This document shows positions 1-7,491 of a stretch of DNA of 17,925 nt, in pieces. Source of the DNA: Marinibacterium sp039179965. GTDB taxonomy: Bacteria > Pseudomonadota > Alphaproteobacteria > Rhodobacterales > Rhodobacteraceae. The DNA lies in the NCBI GenBank assembly GCA_039179965.1, contig JBCDEC010000075.1, positions 1-17,925 on the forward strand, given 5' to 3'. The notes under the pieces were generated by a model. The model was not told the DNA's origin. It saw nothing but the letters and a program-made list of their open reading frames with translations, and did no database searches. Position 1 is the stretch's first letter, and every line of letters starts with the position of its first letter. A program made the translations under genes and the position numbers.

Positions 1-25
1 CGAAAACCTCTAACTTGTTGAGTTA

Positions 26-62
26 GATATGGTCTTTCAGGGCGGGTTTGTCAAGTATACAA
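26..62 (-). promoter_or_regulatory. Possible leftward promoter with a TTGT-N7-ACAA dyad
   Basis: Read on the minus strand, TTGACA (54-49) is followed after 17 bases by CATATC (31-26), a weak -10. The dyad TTGT-N7-ACAA (48-62) overlaps the -35, in the style of GntR-family operators. A perfect 7-bp inverted repeat (9-15 with 21-27, 5-base loop) lies just downstream. The promoter would drive a gene beyond the left window edge. This rests on sequence pattern alone, and the -10 match is poor. Confidence 0.25.
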
Positions 63-280
63 TCGCCCAAGAAAGACTAGCTGCGTTCTACTTTGGCGCC
101 ACTGATGGACCGAAAAGCGACCTTTACAGGCTCTCTTAAGTAGCCCACGCTGGCAGTCCGGAATTGTCGCACCAAAAACCCAGGTCGCGAAACTGCGCTC
201 AAGAGGGCAACGCATATGATCAGACAATCGGAGTACTCAACCCCTGTTTGCTCAAGCGACCGGAAGCCAGGAGACATGAT

Positions 281-1051
281 ATGAAACGCGTTCTTTCGGT
301 GTGTTGCATTTGCTTTGGAACATCGATGTCGGCGCAGGATGCCGAGCTGGCCCAGCAACTGGCCAATCCCATTGCCGCAATCGTTTCTGTGCCTTTCCAA
401 CTGAACTATGACCAGAACATCGGACAGGATGACGAAGGGTCGCGCACCACGTTCAACTTTCAGCCGATCATTCCCTTCGGTCTGGAAAACGGGGCGAACA
501 TCGTCACCCGAACCATCGTTCCCTACATCTGGCAGGACGACGTTATCCCGGGCGCATCCCAGAGCGGATTTGGCGATGTTCTGTTCAGCGCGTGGTATTC
601 AGACACAACATCGCAGAACCTGACCTGGGGTGTTGGTCCAGTGGTGCGCGTTCCCACACGAACGGAGGTTTCGACGGACACCTGGGCTGCCGGTATCACG
701 GGCATCGTTCTCAAAACGGACGGCCCGTGGACTTATGGCGCGCTCGCAAACCACATATGGGATCTGGAGAGCGATCCGGCGACACCCACCAGCAGCAGCT
801 TTGTGCAGCCCTTCGTGTCCTTTTCAACACCCTCCGCTTGGACCTTCAGCATCACGTCCGAAAGCACATACGACTGGGTCGCCGAGGAATGGTCCATTCC
901 GGTGAATGTCAATGTCGCCAAACTCGCTCCGGTCGCGGGCGTTCCGGTGAACTGGCAGGTCGGGGTCGGCTACTGGGCCGCTTCGCCCGACAATGGCCCG
1001 GAAGGCATGCGGTTTCGGATTCAAGCACAGATTGTCTTGCCGCGGGGCTAA
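281..1051 (+). CDS. Exported outer-membrane transporter-like protein (MetA/'neuromedin U'-annotated family)
   Basis: This gene encodes a 256-residue exported protein. The N-terminus has K2-R3, a short hydrophobic stretch and a likely signal-peptidase cut near MSA-QD (residues 16-20). The rest has alternating polar and aromatic strands (for example VGPVVRVPTRTE and WTYGALANHIWDL) and ends in hydrophobic strand-like residues, as beta-barrel proteins do. From memory it resembles the bacterial family often auto-named 'neuromedin U' or transporter, related to the MetA phenol-degradation outer-membrane group; its substrate is unknown. The ATG at 281 was chosen because it follows a Shine-Dalgarno-like CAGGAG (about 268-273) and begins the signal peptide, whereas the open frame upstream to 164 looks non-coding. 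It is monocistronic, with no gene of the same strand nearby. The gene is fairly certain, the role is not. Confidence 0.8.
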   Translation: MKRVLSVCCICFGTSMSAQDAELAQQLANPIAAIVSVPFQLNYDQNIGQDDEGSRTTFNFQPIIPFGLENGANIVTRTIVPYIWQDDVIPGASQSGFGDVLFSAWYSDTTSQNLTWGVGPVVRVPTRTEVSTDTWAAGITGIVLKTDGPWTYGALANHIWDLESDPATPTSSSFVQPFVSFSTPSAWTFSITSESTYDWVAEEWSIPVNVNVAKLAPVAGVPVNWQVGVGYWAASPDNGPEGMRFRIQAQIVLPRG

Positions 1052-1835
1052 GTCCATGTCGCCTGAAGGGCGCGACCTGATGGCGCGCGCGACGAGGTGT
1101 GAGGCAGGGGGATCGAACGCCCGGACATTTGCTGTTTCAAACCTGTGGTCGGATGCCGGGCGCAGTTGTACGCTTGTCGCCCCGACGTCGAAGCCACTAC
1201 GTCGTGCACCTTGCCGGGATTCAAAGACACGAAAACGCCATGTCGCAGCGCCGCATGGGGTCAAGGTCTTGACGTCTGCATGACGGTCAACAGACTTGCA
1301 GCGGCGACCGGTGCACCGGAACCTATTCCCTGAAACCACCAAGCGAAAAGGCCCCGGCGGTCCCGGAACGCGGTGAGGTGTCGCGCCACAACGAGCGCAA
1401 CGGCCAGAGCCCGATTGCTCTGACTGCAGTGGAGGACCGCCTCACCAGACACCTGAACTGCCGCATCGGACCTAGGGTCGGTGCGCAAGGGCCCGATCCG
1501 GCCAGCGGCGTTGAAATGCGGTTCCCGACTTCCCGATTGTCTAAGGTTTGTGGCTGCTTTCAGCGCGAGCTGCAGCGGTGATAAACCTGACAAGGAGGAC
1601 AGCGCGGGCTGTTTTGGAGCTATGGGGATTGTGGAGTACGGCTTTGTTGATCGACAAGCAAAACGCGCGACGACGTGACGACGGACGGCGCAGATAAGAC
1701 TGTTTTCCCGACAAGAGATGGCCGACTGGCCTGTTACTCTGTCACCGGAGTCCCAGTTTAGCGGGGATTTGGGGGAGATGGCCGCAGTGGCTGGCCCGGC
1801 AACCGGGTATCGCAGTGTCGGGTGTGGTGGCTGGG
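1052..1835. other. Gene-free stretch of about 0.8 kb between the exported protein and the IS91 remnant
   Basis: No reading frame here has a ribosome-binding site together with a recognisable domain. The longest is on the minus strand (1261-1839, 192 codons). Its translation is a mix rich in Arg, Ser and Pro without a family signature, and no start signal precedes it. No tRNA, terminator or clear repeat was found. Its position next to a decayed insertion element suggests degenerated sequence, but I cannot identify an ancestor. Confidence 0.5.
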
Positions 1836-2572
1836 TCATGCGGCGTCCTGCCTTGGTGGCGCGCAGGACGTCGGGGTTTGGCCACGCAGGAAGGTATCAA
1901 CGAAGATCATCGCGCCACCGGATTTCGGGCACGGCTGGTGCGCGTTCGGATCGACGGGATCGTCAGTTCTGGCTTCGCCGGGAGGCTGATCCGGCTCTGG
2001 CTCCGCATCGAGCAAGCCCCTGATCTTCTTGATCCCTTCACGCCGGATGCCATTTGCAAGGAAGCCTGCGTGGCGGATGCGATGGAAGCCGGAAGGCAGG
2101 ACATGGATCAGAATGCGGTCGATGTCGCCGACCTTCAAATCCGTGACCTCGCTCGCCCGAAGCCCGCCACCATAGGCCACGCTGAAGGCAGGCCTGTATC
2201 TCAGCCCGGGCCCGGTGCCGCTTCGAGAATGCGCGCGACCTCCTCGGGGTTTAGCACCACGGGGGTCTTCTTCGCCGCCCGCTGATACCGCATATGTCGC
2301 TTTCTCTCGCGCCGGGGACACGTCGTTGCAAAGAAGAAGCTCAGAACCGTCAGCCGGTTGTTGCAGGTCGATGCGCCAACGCCGCGCTCCTTCATATCAA
2401 GTTGAAACGTCCGCAACGCCTCTGGTGTCGCCGTATCAGGCGCATGCCCCGGAAACCGGGTGAACTCACACATCGCACGCAGATACATCGTCTGGGTCTT
2501 CGGCAGCAGACCCTTGATCCGCATGTCTTCGAGACACCGCTTGCGCAGCGCAGGAACACATTGGTCAGACAT
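1836..2572 (-). pseudogene. Chimeric pseudogene: IS91-associated tyrosine integrase N-terminus joined to IS91 transposase C-terminus
   Basis: The ATG at 2572 follows a strong AGGAGG. The first about 122 codons encode the SAM-like N-terminal domain of a tyrosine recombinase and the start of its catalytic domain, ending ...EEVARILEAAPGPG at a TGA (2203-2201). One base is missing in the ccgggcccgggc run (about 2202-2213). In the shifted frame the integrase continues as GLRYRPAFSVAYGGGLRASE, containing the first catalytic Arg (GLRASE). At about 2117/2118 the protein switches, in frame, from the integrase (LKVGDID) to the transposase C-terminal part (RILIHVLPSGFHRIRH), and it stops at 1836. One Cys of the usual CPKCGG motif reads Ser (CPKSGG). 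The integrase HxxR/Tyr residues and the transposase nuclease domain are absent, so both activities must be lost. Confidence 0.8.
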
Positions 2573-2580
2573 GAAAACCT

Positions 2581-2619
2581 CCTGTCCTCCGATTGAGAAA
2601 GTCCCAATCGTCAGACAGG
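2581..2619. repeat. Nested inverted repeat upstream of the IS91 integrase start
   Basis: The outer arms are CCTGTC (2581-2586) and GACAGG (2614-2619). The inner arms are CGATTG (2590-2595) and CAATCG (2605-2610). They are separated by symmetric 3-base internal loops and a 9-base apical loop. All 12 base pairs are perfect. The structure lies directly upstream of the integrase ribosome-binding site, where IS91 elements have one of their two hairpin-bearing ends. It may be that terminus or a translational control hairpin. Confidence 0.5.
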
Positions 2620-2807
2620 CGTGCCCATCCACAAAATCACACCGCCAATATCAACGCGCTTCACCCGCCACAAGCGCCCATACCGCGAGAGCAGTTTTGT
2701 TCTTGCGCACAGAGATGACATCGCAGGTGGTGGCCCAAACGATTGCTTTGGCGCACCCTTCACTTGGCCTATGATCGCGCAAGCGACACAGGCGAATTGA
2801 GCGACAC

Positions 2808-3884
2808 ATGGCATGGAAAACCTCTTGCGCGGCGGTGGTGACGCTGTCACTGATCGTCTGCCTTTTCGCCCCCGTTGGCCGGTCACAAACCATGGCCGAG
2901 AAACTTGGCTCAGCGGTGGCGGCAAATGAGCTGGACGGGCTGCATGCCACCGTCGTGATGCTGGATGGTGAGCGGATCGCCGAAGCCTATTTCCCGGGCG
3001 AAGATGAACGTTGGGGCAGGCCGATAGGTCTGGTCGACCACGGTCCGCAGACACAACATGATCTGCGCTCGGTCACCAAGTCAGTCGTTGGTTTGCTCTA
3101 TGGCATCGCCCTGTCGGAGGGTGCCGTGCCGCCGCTTGATACGCCATTGCTGGATCTCTTTCCTGACTACGCCGATTTGCGCGATGGGTCGGCGCGCGAG
3201 GCCATCACGGTCGAAGATGCGCTGACGATGCAAATGGGCACGGACTGGGATGAGAGCCTGCCCTACACCGATCCTCGCAACAGCGAAATTGCCATGGAGC
3301 GCGCCGAAGACCGGTACCGCTTTGTTCTGGACCGCCCGATGGTCGCCGAACCGGGAACCACCTGGACTTACAATGGTGGCGCGGTGGCTGTGCTTGCCAA
3401 ACTCATCGCCGAAGGCACCCGGATGGACATTGACGCCTTTGCCGAGACACGGCTTTTTGCCCCGCTCGGCATTGTCGATTACGAATGGGTGCGCGGCGCG
3501 GACGGGGTGCCCTCGGCGGCGTCCGGTTTGCGCCTGAGCGCGCGCGACCTCGCCAATATTGGTGCTATGGTCGCTCAGGGCGGCGCCTACGACGACCGCC
3601 AGGTCGTGCCTGAGACTTGGCTTCAGTCGTCGTTTCGTCCCGCGACATCCATCGCAGAGGGATTCGACTATGGCTTTCTGTGGTATCTGGCGCGGGGACC
3701 AGGCGGGGACCGGATTGTCATTGCGATGGGCAACGGTGGTCAGCGACTCACCGTTCAGCCGGATGCCGGTTTCGTCGTGGCGACGTTTGCCGGCAACTAC
3801 AATGAACGGGATGCGTGGCAACTTCCCATTCGCGTTCTGGTGGATTTTGCCGTGCCGGAGGTCGGCCGGTACCGGCAGCAGTGA
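2808..3884 (+). CDS. Exported serine hydrolase, beta-lactamase/class C fold
   Basis: This 358-residue protein of the beta-lactamase-related serine hydrolase family (PF00144 type) has an N-terminal signal peptide (hydrophobic residues about 6-22, likely cut near GRS-QT). The catalytic SxxK tetrad is S88-V-T-K91 in the context DLRSVTKSVVG. The second motif Tyr is Y188 in WTYNGG, and the third, C-terminal box is G308-N-G-G-Q. Family members cleave amide or ester bonds of very different substrates, so this is not evidence of antibiotic resistance. The ATG at 2808 gives the full signal peptide, and its ribosome-binding site is weak. The gene is monocistronic and convergent with the deiminase gene 59 bases downstream. 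It has no visible link to the catabolic genes. The family assignment is firm, the substrate unknown. Confidence 0.9.
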   Translation: MAWKTSCAAVVTLSLIVCLFAPVGRSQTMAEKLGSAVAANELDGLHATVVMLDGERIAEAYFPGEDERWGRPIGLVDHGPQTQHDLRSVTKSVVGLLYGIALSEGAVPPLDTPLLDLFPDYADLRDGSAREAITVEDALTMQMGTDWDESLPYTDPRNSEIAMERAEDRYRFVLDRPMVAEPGTTWTYNGGAVAVLAKLIAEGTRMDIDAFAETRLFAPLGIVDYEWVRGADGVPSAASGLRLSARDLANIGAMVAQGGAYDDRQVVPETWLQSSFRPATSIAEGFDYGFLWYLARGPGGDRIVIAMGNGGQRLTVQPDAGFVVATFAGNYNERDAWQLPIRVLVDFAVPEVGRYRQQ

Positions 3885-3943
3885 CCTCTTCCCGCCAACG
3901 GCTTCGATAACCGGCGCGGCCCCAAACGGCGTCACAGCCCCTG

Positions 3944-4960
3944 TCAGTCCGGTCGCGGAACCTGTTGGGTCAGGCAGTGGATTGCGCCGCCCTGCATCGG
4001 GGCTGCCCGCATTGGCAACCCGATGACCTCCCGGTCCGGGAAGTGGTTGGCCAGATCCCGGCGGGCGGCCGCGTCCTGTTCGGGGTCCTGGCCGGCCATT
4101 GGCATCACAACCGCGCCGTTGCAGATGTAGAAGTTCATGTAAGGCGCGATGTAGTCATGTCCGCCTTGCGAAAACTGCGCCATGTGCGGGAAGCCAACGA
4201 CCTCGACACCGGCTGCCTCAAGCACGTCCCGGGCCCTGGCCAGTACCACGGCATTGACGTTGTCCTCGGGAACCTCAAGCATCAGAACCCGGTTCTCGGC
4301 GATGAAGCACATAAACAGATCGATGTGCCCGTCGGTTCCATAATACATCCGCTCGGGATCTCGGGTCTGATCCTCCGTCAGGCCTTCTGCGATCCAAAGG
4401 ATGCGATCCAGGCCAAGCGCGTCTTTCAGGCCGTCTTCGACCTCTGCCTTGCTCAGATGCCAGTTGCGGGTGGGATGAAGCACGCAGCCTTCGGGCGCAA
4501 TCATCGTGCCCGCGCCGTCCACCGTGACCGCGCCGCCCTCCAGCACGATATCAAGGGGCGTTACCGGTACTCCGAGATCCTGCGCGAGCGTCGCGCCGAG
4601 CCTGGCGTCGCGATCTCTGTCAGCGTGACGTTCGCCCCAGGCGTTGAAGCGAAAGTGACGCGCCTTGAGCCGCTGACCGTCGGTCACAAAGATCGGACCA
4701 TTGTCGCGCAGCCAAGATCCGTCCATCGGATGCACCACAATCTCGACGCTCTGCGACAGGCGCTTGCGCGCATCTGCCGCGTGCCCCTCGTTGGCGCAGA
4801 CCATCGTGACCGGCTCAAACGCGACGATCGTATTGGCAACGCTGGCAAATTCATCTCGACCTTGTTCAAGCGTGCTGCCCCAGGACCAGTCACGACAGGG
4901 CCATCCAATCAGGGTGCGGGCATGTGGCGCCCATTCGGCGGGCATGCGAAACCGGCTCAT
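3944..4960 (-). CDS. aguA: Agmatine deiminase family protein (guanidino-compound deiminase)
   Basis: This 338-residue enzyme of the agmatine deiminase/PAD_porph family hydrolyses a guanidino group to a ureido group plus ammonia (agmatine to N-carbamoylputrescine in characterised members). The visible active-site residues are W83-L-R-D86-N-G-P, E141-G-G, H212 and D214 in TDGHID, and the nucleophile C329 in GGAIHCLTQQ near the C-terminus. The length is slightly short but normal for the family, and the protein is cytoplasmic with no signal peptide. Its start overlaps the stop of the upstream GntR gene by four bases (ATGA), so the two are translationally coupled and co-transcribed. No N-carbamoylputrescine amidase is present here, and the main neighbours deal with N-methyl amino acids, so the real substrate may be another guanidino compound. 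The symbol is by family only. Confidence 0.85.
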   Translation of the reverse strand: MSRFRMPAEWAPHARTLIGWPCRDWSWGSTLEQGRDEFASVANTIVAFEPVTMVCANEGHAADARKRLSQSVEIVVHPMDGSWLRDNGPIFVTDGQRLKARHFRFNAWGERHADRDRDARLGATLAQDLGVPVTPLDIVLEGGAVTVDGAGTMIAPEGCVLHPTRNWHLSKAEVEDGLKDALGLDRILWIAEGLTEDQTRDPERMYYGTDGHIDLFMCFIAENRVLMLEVPEDNVNAVVLARARDVLEAAGVEVVGFPHMAQFSQGGHDYIAPYMNFYICNGAVVMPMAGQDPEQDAAARRDLANHFPDREVIGLPMRAAPMQGGAIHCLTQQVPRPD

Positions 4961-5628
4961 CCACCGGCACCCGTCTGGCCGCGTACGATCAGATCGCGGG
5001 TAAAGGAGAGGTGCTGCGCCAGCACCCCGCAGGCCTCATCGACATCGCGTGCCACCGTCAGATCGCGCAGGGCACGGTGTTCGGCGTCAACGTCGCGGGG
5101 TTCGATTTCAAATGGCATGGACCATCGCCGGTAGAGCTCCGCCGAGGCGCGCAGCCCTTCCGCATAGCTTTTTAACCGGTCATTGCGCGCGCTCGACAAG
5201 AGCGCCATGTGAAAGGCCTGATGGGCAATAGCCCAGGCGTCCGTCACCGAGTGTGGATCGCCATTTATGTGTTTTTCGGTGCGTTCCAGTTTGTGGTGGG
5301 CCGAGATTATGGCGCTTTCCCAGTCAAGGTCACCATGTTCGATGGCGTCCCGCAAAACCGCGGTTTCCACCAGAATGCGGGACTCGGTCAGGTCGTTAAG
5401 GTCTTTCAGCGTCAGATCGATGACGCGGAACCCGTGTTGGGCGCGTTTCACGGCGAGGCCTTCCGCCGCAAGCCGGGTGAGCGCCTCGCGCAGAACCCCC
5501 ATGCTGTGCCCGTAGGTCTCGCGCAGCTGCGCGAACTGGAGTGTTGAGCCGGCGGCAAGAACGCCACTCAGAATGTCGTTGCGCAAACTCTCGTAGGCGC
5601 GATCCGTTTGGGTCTCTGCGGCGGTCAT
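4957..5628 (-). CDS. GntR-family transcriptional regulator, FCD subfamily
   Basis: This regulator has about 223 residues. Residues about 10-75 form the winged helix-turn-helix (YESLRNDILSGVL, then LRETYGHSMGVLREALTRLAAEGL). The rest is an all-helical FCD ligand-binding domain with the D-x4-R-x3-E pattern in DLTESRILVE and the usual His residues (AHQAFHMALL, EHRALRDL, LAQHLSF), which in many members hold a metal next to the effector. The ATG at 5628 is preferred because it has a purine-rich GGAAGAAATGAGAAG ahead. Alternatives are ATG 5637 and TTG 5658. It is first gene of an operon with the deiminase and divergent from the aminotransferase operon. The palindrome in the shared promoter region is its probable operator, and such regulators usually repress until a pathway metabolite binds. 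Family certain, target inferred. Confidence 0.9.
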   Translation of the reverse strand: MTAAETQTDRAYESLRNDILSGVLAAGSTLQFAQLRETYGHSMGVLREALTRLAAEGLAVKRAQHGFRVIDLTLKDLNDLTESRILVETAVLRDAIEHGDLDWESAIISAHHKLERTEKHINGDPHSVTDAWAIAHQAFHMALLSSARNDRLKSYAEGLRASAELYRRWSMPFEIEPRDVDAEHRALRDLTVARDVDEACGVLAQHLSFTRDLIVRGQTGAGG

Positions 5629-5692
5629 GCTTCTCATTTCTTCCAACGTTGGCTGCAATATGACGTGAATTTGCGCAGCAACAAAGGCATAA

Positions 5693-5731
5693 TTTTCGAC
5701 AACTTCAAAAATGTCGAAAATATATTGACAA
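5693..5731. promoter_or_regulatory. Palindromic operator in the gntR/aminotransferase divergent promoter region
   Basis: TTTTCGACA (5693-5701) and TGTCGAAAA (5712-5720) form a perfect 9-bp inverted repeat with a 10-base spacer. A third half-site, TTGACAA (5725-5731), follows. This AT-rich island lies between divergent starts at 5628 and 5786. TTGACA (5725-5730) could be the -35 of the rightward operon, although its -10 is weak. On the minus strand TTCGAC (5718-5713) with AATTAT (5694-5689) could serve gntR. A near copy lies at 13412-13440 before the transporter ATPase gene. Binding of the neighbouring GntR protein is inferred. Confidence 0.6.
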
Positions 5732-5785
5732 CTCGAAAGTGCGGCACATTCTCGTCATGTTGCCGATGTGCTGGGAGGCGCGCAA

Positions 5786-6700
5786 ATGCCACTGACGCCA
5801 ACGCCAAAAGTCTGGATGAATGGTGCGATGGTCGATTGGGACGACGCGACCGTGCATGTCGGGACGCATACGCTCCACAACGGGACCGGGATCTATGAAG
5901 GCCTTCGCGCCTACGAGACCGCCGATGGCCCCGGTCTGTTCCGGCTCACGCCGCACATTGAACGCTTCTACCGATCCGGCAAAATCCTTGGCATGCCGAT
6001 GCCCTATTCCGTCGCGGAAATCGTTGACGCCTGTCTGGACGTGGCGCGATCGACCGGTTTGCAAAGCTGCTATGTGCGGCCTTTGGCATATTACGGCTAT
6101 GGGCACATGGGGCTGGATACCGGCCCGTGCACTGTGGACATCGCGATTATGGCCTGGCCCTGGGCCAGTGTTCGGGGGGATGCCGCGAACGCCAGGGGTG
6201 TCAGGATGATGGTCTCGTCCTGGCGGCGCCATGATCACAACATAATGCCCCCCATGGCGAAGACCGTTGGCAACTATGTCAATTCCTCTCTGGCCAAGGC
6301 CGAGGCGCATCGCGCGGGTTTTGACGATTGCATCATGCTGAACACGGCCGGGATGGTGGCCGAGTGTACGGCCGAGAACATTTTTGTGGTGCGCGACGGG
6401 GTCATCCACACGCCGCCCCTGTCCGCTGGCGGTCTTGAGGGGATCACGCAGGATTCGATCAAAACCATTGCGCGGGATCTGGGCTTTGAAGTCCGCGCCT
6501 CACACATCTCCCGCTCAGATCTCTACATCGCGGATGAGATTTTCGTCTGCGGCACGGCGTCCGAGGTGACGTCAGTGCACTCGGTGGACGGTCGTGAAGT
6601 CGTCTGCCCGGGACCGGTTGGCAGACAGATTCAAGAGGTCTTCACCAAGGCCGTGCGCGGAGAAGCGCACCGCTATCAAGACTGGGTGGAAGTGGCATGA
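5786..6700 (+). CDS. Class IV (branched-chain type) PLP aminotransferase
   Basis: This 304-residue aminotransferase of fold type IV (the IlvE / D-amino-acid transaminase group) moves an amino group between an amino acid and a 2-oxo acid. The sequence follows IlvE closely: the N-terminal WMNGAMVDWDDATVHV, the GTGIYEGLRAY segment, the PLP lysine K159 in PMAKTVGNY, the AECTAENIF phosphate/PLP loop, and GGLEGITQDSIK plus VCGTASEVTSV near the end. The ATG at 5786 sits 7 bases after GGGAGG (5773-5778). This is the first gene of a seven-gene operon and overlaps the next gene by ATGA. Because biosynthetic ilvE genes are rarely placed in catabolic operons with an importer, I infer a degradative role, acting on the amino acid left after demethylation. 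The exact substrate cannot be read from the sequence. Confidence 0.88.
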   Translation: MPLTPTPKVWMNGAMVDWDDATVHVGTHTLHNGTGIYEGLRAYETADGPGLFRLTPHIERFYRSGKILGMPMPYSVAEIVDACLDVARSTGLQSCYVRPLAYYGYGHMGLDTGPCTVDIAIMAWPWASVRGDAANARGVRMMVSSWRRHDHNIMPPMAKTVGNYVNSSLAKAEAHRAGFDDCIMLNTAGMVAECTAENIFVVRDGVIHTPPLSAGGLEGITQDSIKTIARDLGFEVRASHISRSDLYIADEIFVCGTASEVTSVHSVDGREVVCPGPVGRQIQEVFTKAVRGEAHRYQDWVEVA

Positions 6701-7491
6701 AACTGAACGATACGGACCACGCCGAACTTGCCGCACGCCTGTATCAGGCCATCAAAACGGGGCAGGGCATCGATCCGCCGTCTGAAACCATCGACTACGT
6801 GTTCGAGGACGCCTATCGCGTAAGGCGCAAACTGGTCGATTTGCTCATCGCCGATGGTGGCGTGCCCAAAGGGCACAAGATCGGGTTCACCTCTGACGCG
6901 ATGCAGAAAATGTACGGGATGACCGGCCCGGACTTTGGCATCCTGCTTGAACATATGTTCGTTGAGGCCGGCACGCCGGTGTCTGTCGGAAGTCTCTGTG
7001 ATACCCGGGCCGAACCGGAACTGGCGTTCGAACTGGCGCACCCTCTGGAAGGCCCGGGCGTTACGGTTGCCGACGCGCTGGCAGCGTCTTCCCGCGTTGT
7101 GGCTGCCATCGAGGTCATCGACAGCCGGGTTGGCGCAATGCGGGCCGCGGCCAGCGATTCCCTGTCGGACAATGCCGGCGCTGGCTTTGTTGTTCTTGGC
7201 TCGGTGTCTTTGTCCCCCGACGATGCCGCGCTGGCCGAGGTCACCCTGACCATGGAGGTCGACGGGCAGGCGCAGTCTGCGCCGGCTGGCGATGTTATGG
7301 GACATCCCGCCGCCCCGCTGGCATGGCTGGCCAACAAACTGCCGGAGCTTCAGGGCCTTGGTGGTGCGCTCAAACCCGGTGACATCGTCATCACCGGCGC
7401 GCCGGTCAAGTCGGTGGCTGTCAAACCGGGCAGCAGTTTGCACGCAACCTTCGGCCCGTTCGGGTCCATCGACATCGACTTTATCGAATGA
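6697..7491 (+). CDS. MhpD-type hydratase / 4-oxalocrotonate decarboxylase family (FAA hydrolase fold)
   Basis: This 264-residue protein belongs to the 2-keto-4-pentenoate hydratase / 4-oxalocrotonate decarboxylase branch of the fumarylacetoacetase fold. These metal-dependent enzymes act on 2-oxo-4-enoate acids. The expected residues are visible: K61 in GHKIGFTS, the metal ligands E106 and E108 in AEPELAFEL, E139 in AIEVIDSR, and a C-terminal LKPGDIVITGAP segment. The length is normal and the protein is cytoplasmic. Its start overlaps the aminotransferase stop by four bases, and its own stop overlaps the next start (ATGA). Coupling to an aminotransferase suggests that it processes the 2-oxo acid produced upstream. 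No aromatic ring-cleavage enzyme is present, so a classical meta-cleavage role is unlikely. Hydratase, decarboxylase and other FAA-type activities cannot be told apart. Confidence 0.85.
   Translation: MKLNDTDHAELAARLYQAIKTGQGIDPPSETIDYVFEDAYRVRRKLVDLLIADGGVPKGHKIGFTSDAMQKMYGMTGPDFGILLEHMFVEAGTPVSVGSLCDTRAEPELAFELAHPLEGPGVTVADALAASSRVVAAIEVIDSRVGAMRAAASDSLSDNAGAGFVVLGSVSLSPDDAALAEVTLTMEVDGQAQSAPAGDVMGHPAAPLAWLANKLPELQGLGGALKPGDIVITGAPVKSVAVKPGSSLHATFGPFGSIDIDFIE

Larger units (their letters stand above)
1836..2620 (-). mobile_element. Decayed IS91-family insertion element (internally deleted)
   Basis: The segment holds parts of the two proteins typical of the IS91 group that carries an accessory tyrosine integrase. 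The integrase N-terminal half (2572 down to about 2118) comes first, followed directly by the transposase C-terminal end (about 2117-1836). The middle, meaning the integrase catalytic C-terminus and the transposase HUH/Y2 nuclease core, is missing. IS91 elements move by rolling-circle replication and have hairpin-bearing ends instead of long terminal inverted repeats. A nested inverted repeat at 2581-2619 may be the 5-prime end. The 3-prime end could not be placed and may lie somewhat below 1836. The element cannot move on its own. Confidence 0.75.

Noticed and set aside
285..310. Lipoprotein signal at the start of the 281-1051 protein (LSVC)
   Set aside because: The residue before the Cys is Val, not Gly, Ala or Ser, and a normal signal-peptidase I site follows.
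1101..1124. tRNA T-arm-like sequence on the minus strand (CGTTCGATCCCCCTGCCT)
   Set aside because: The T-stem has a mismatch, and no acceptor, D-arm or anticodon arm can be folded from the preceding bases.
1261..1839. 192-codon open frame on the minus strand
   Set aside because: It has no ribosome-binding site and no domain, and a translation of mixed composition; it is more likely chance openness in GC-rich DNA or decayed sequence.
3965..5134. 389-codon open frame on the plus strand opposite the deiminase and gntR genes
   Set aside because: It runs antisense across two clearly conserved genes and shows no domain.
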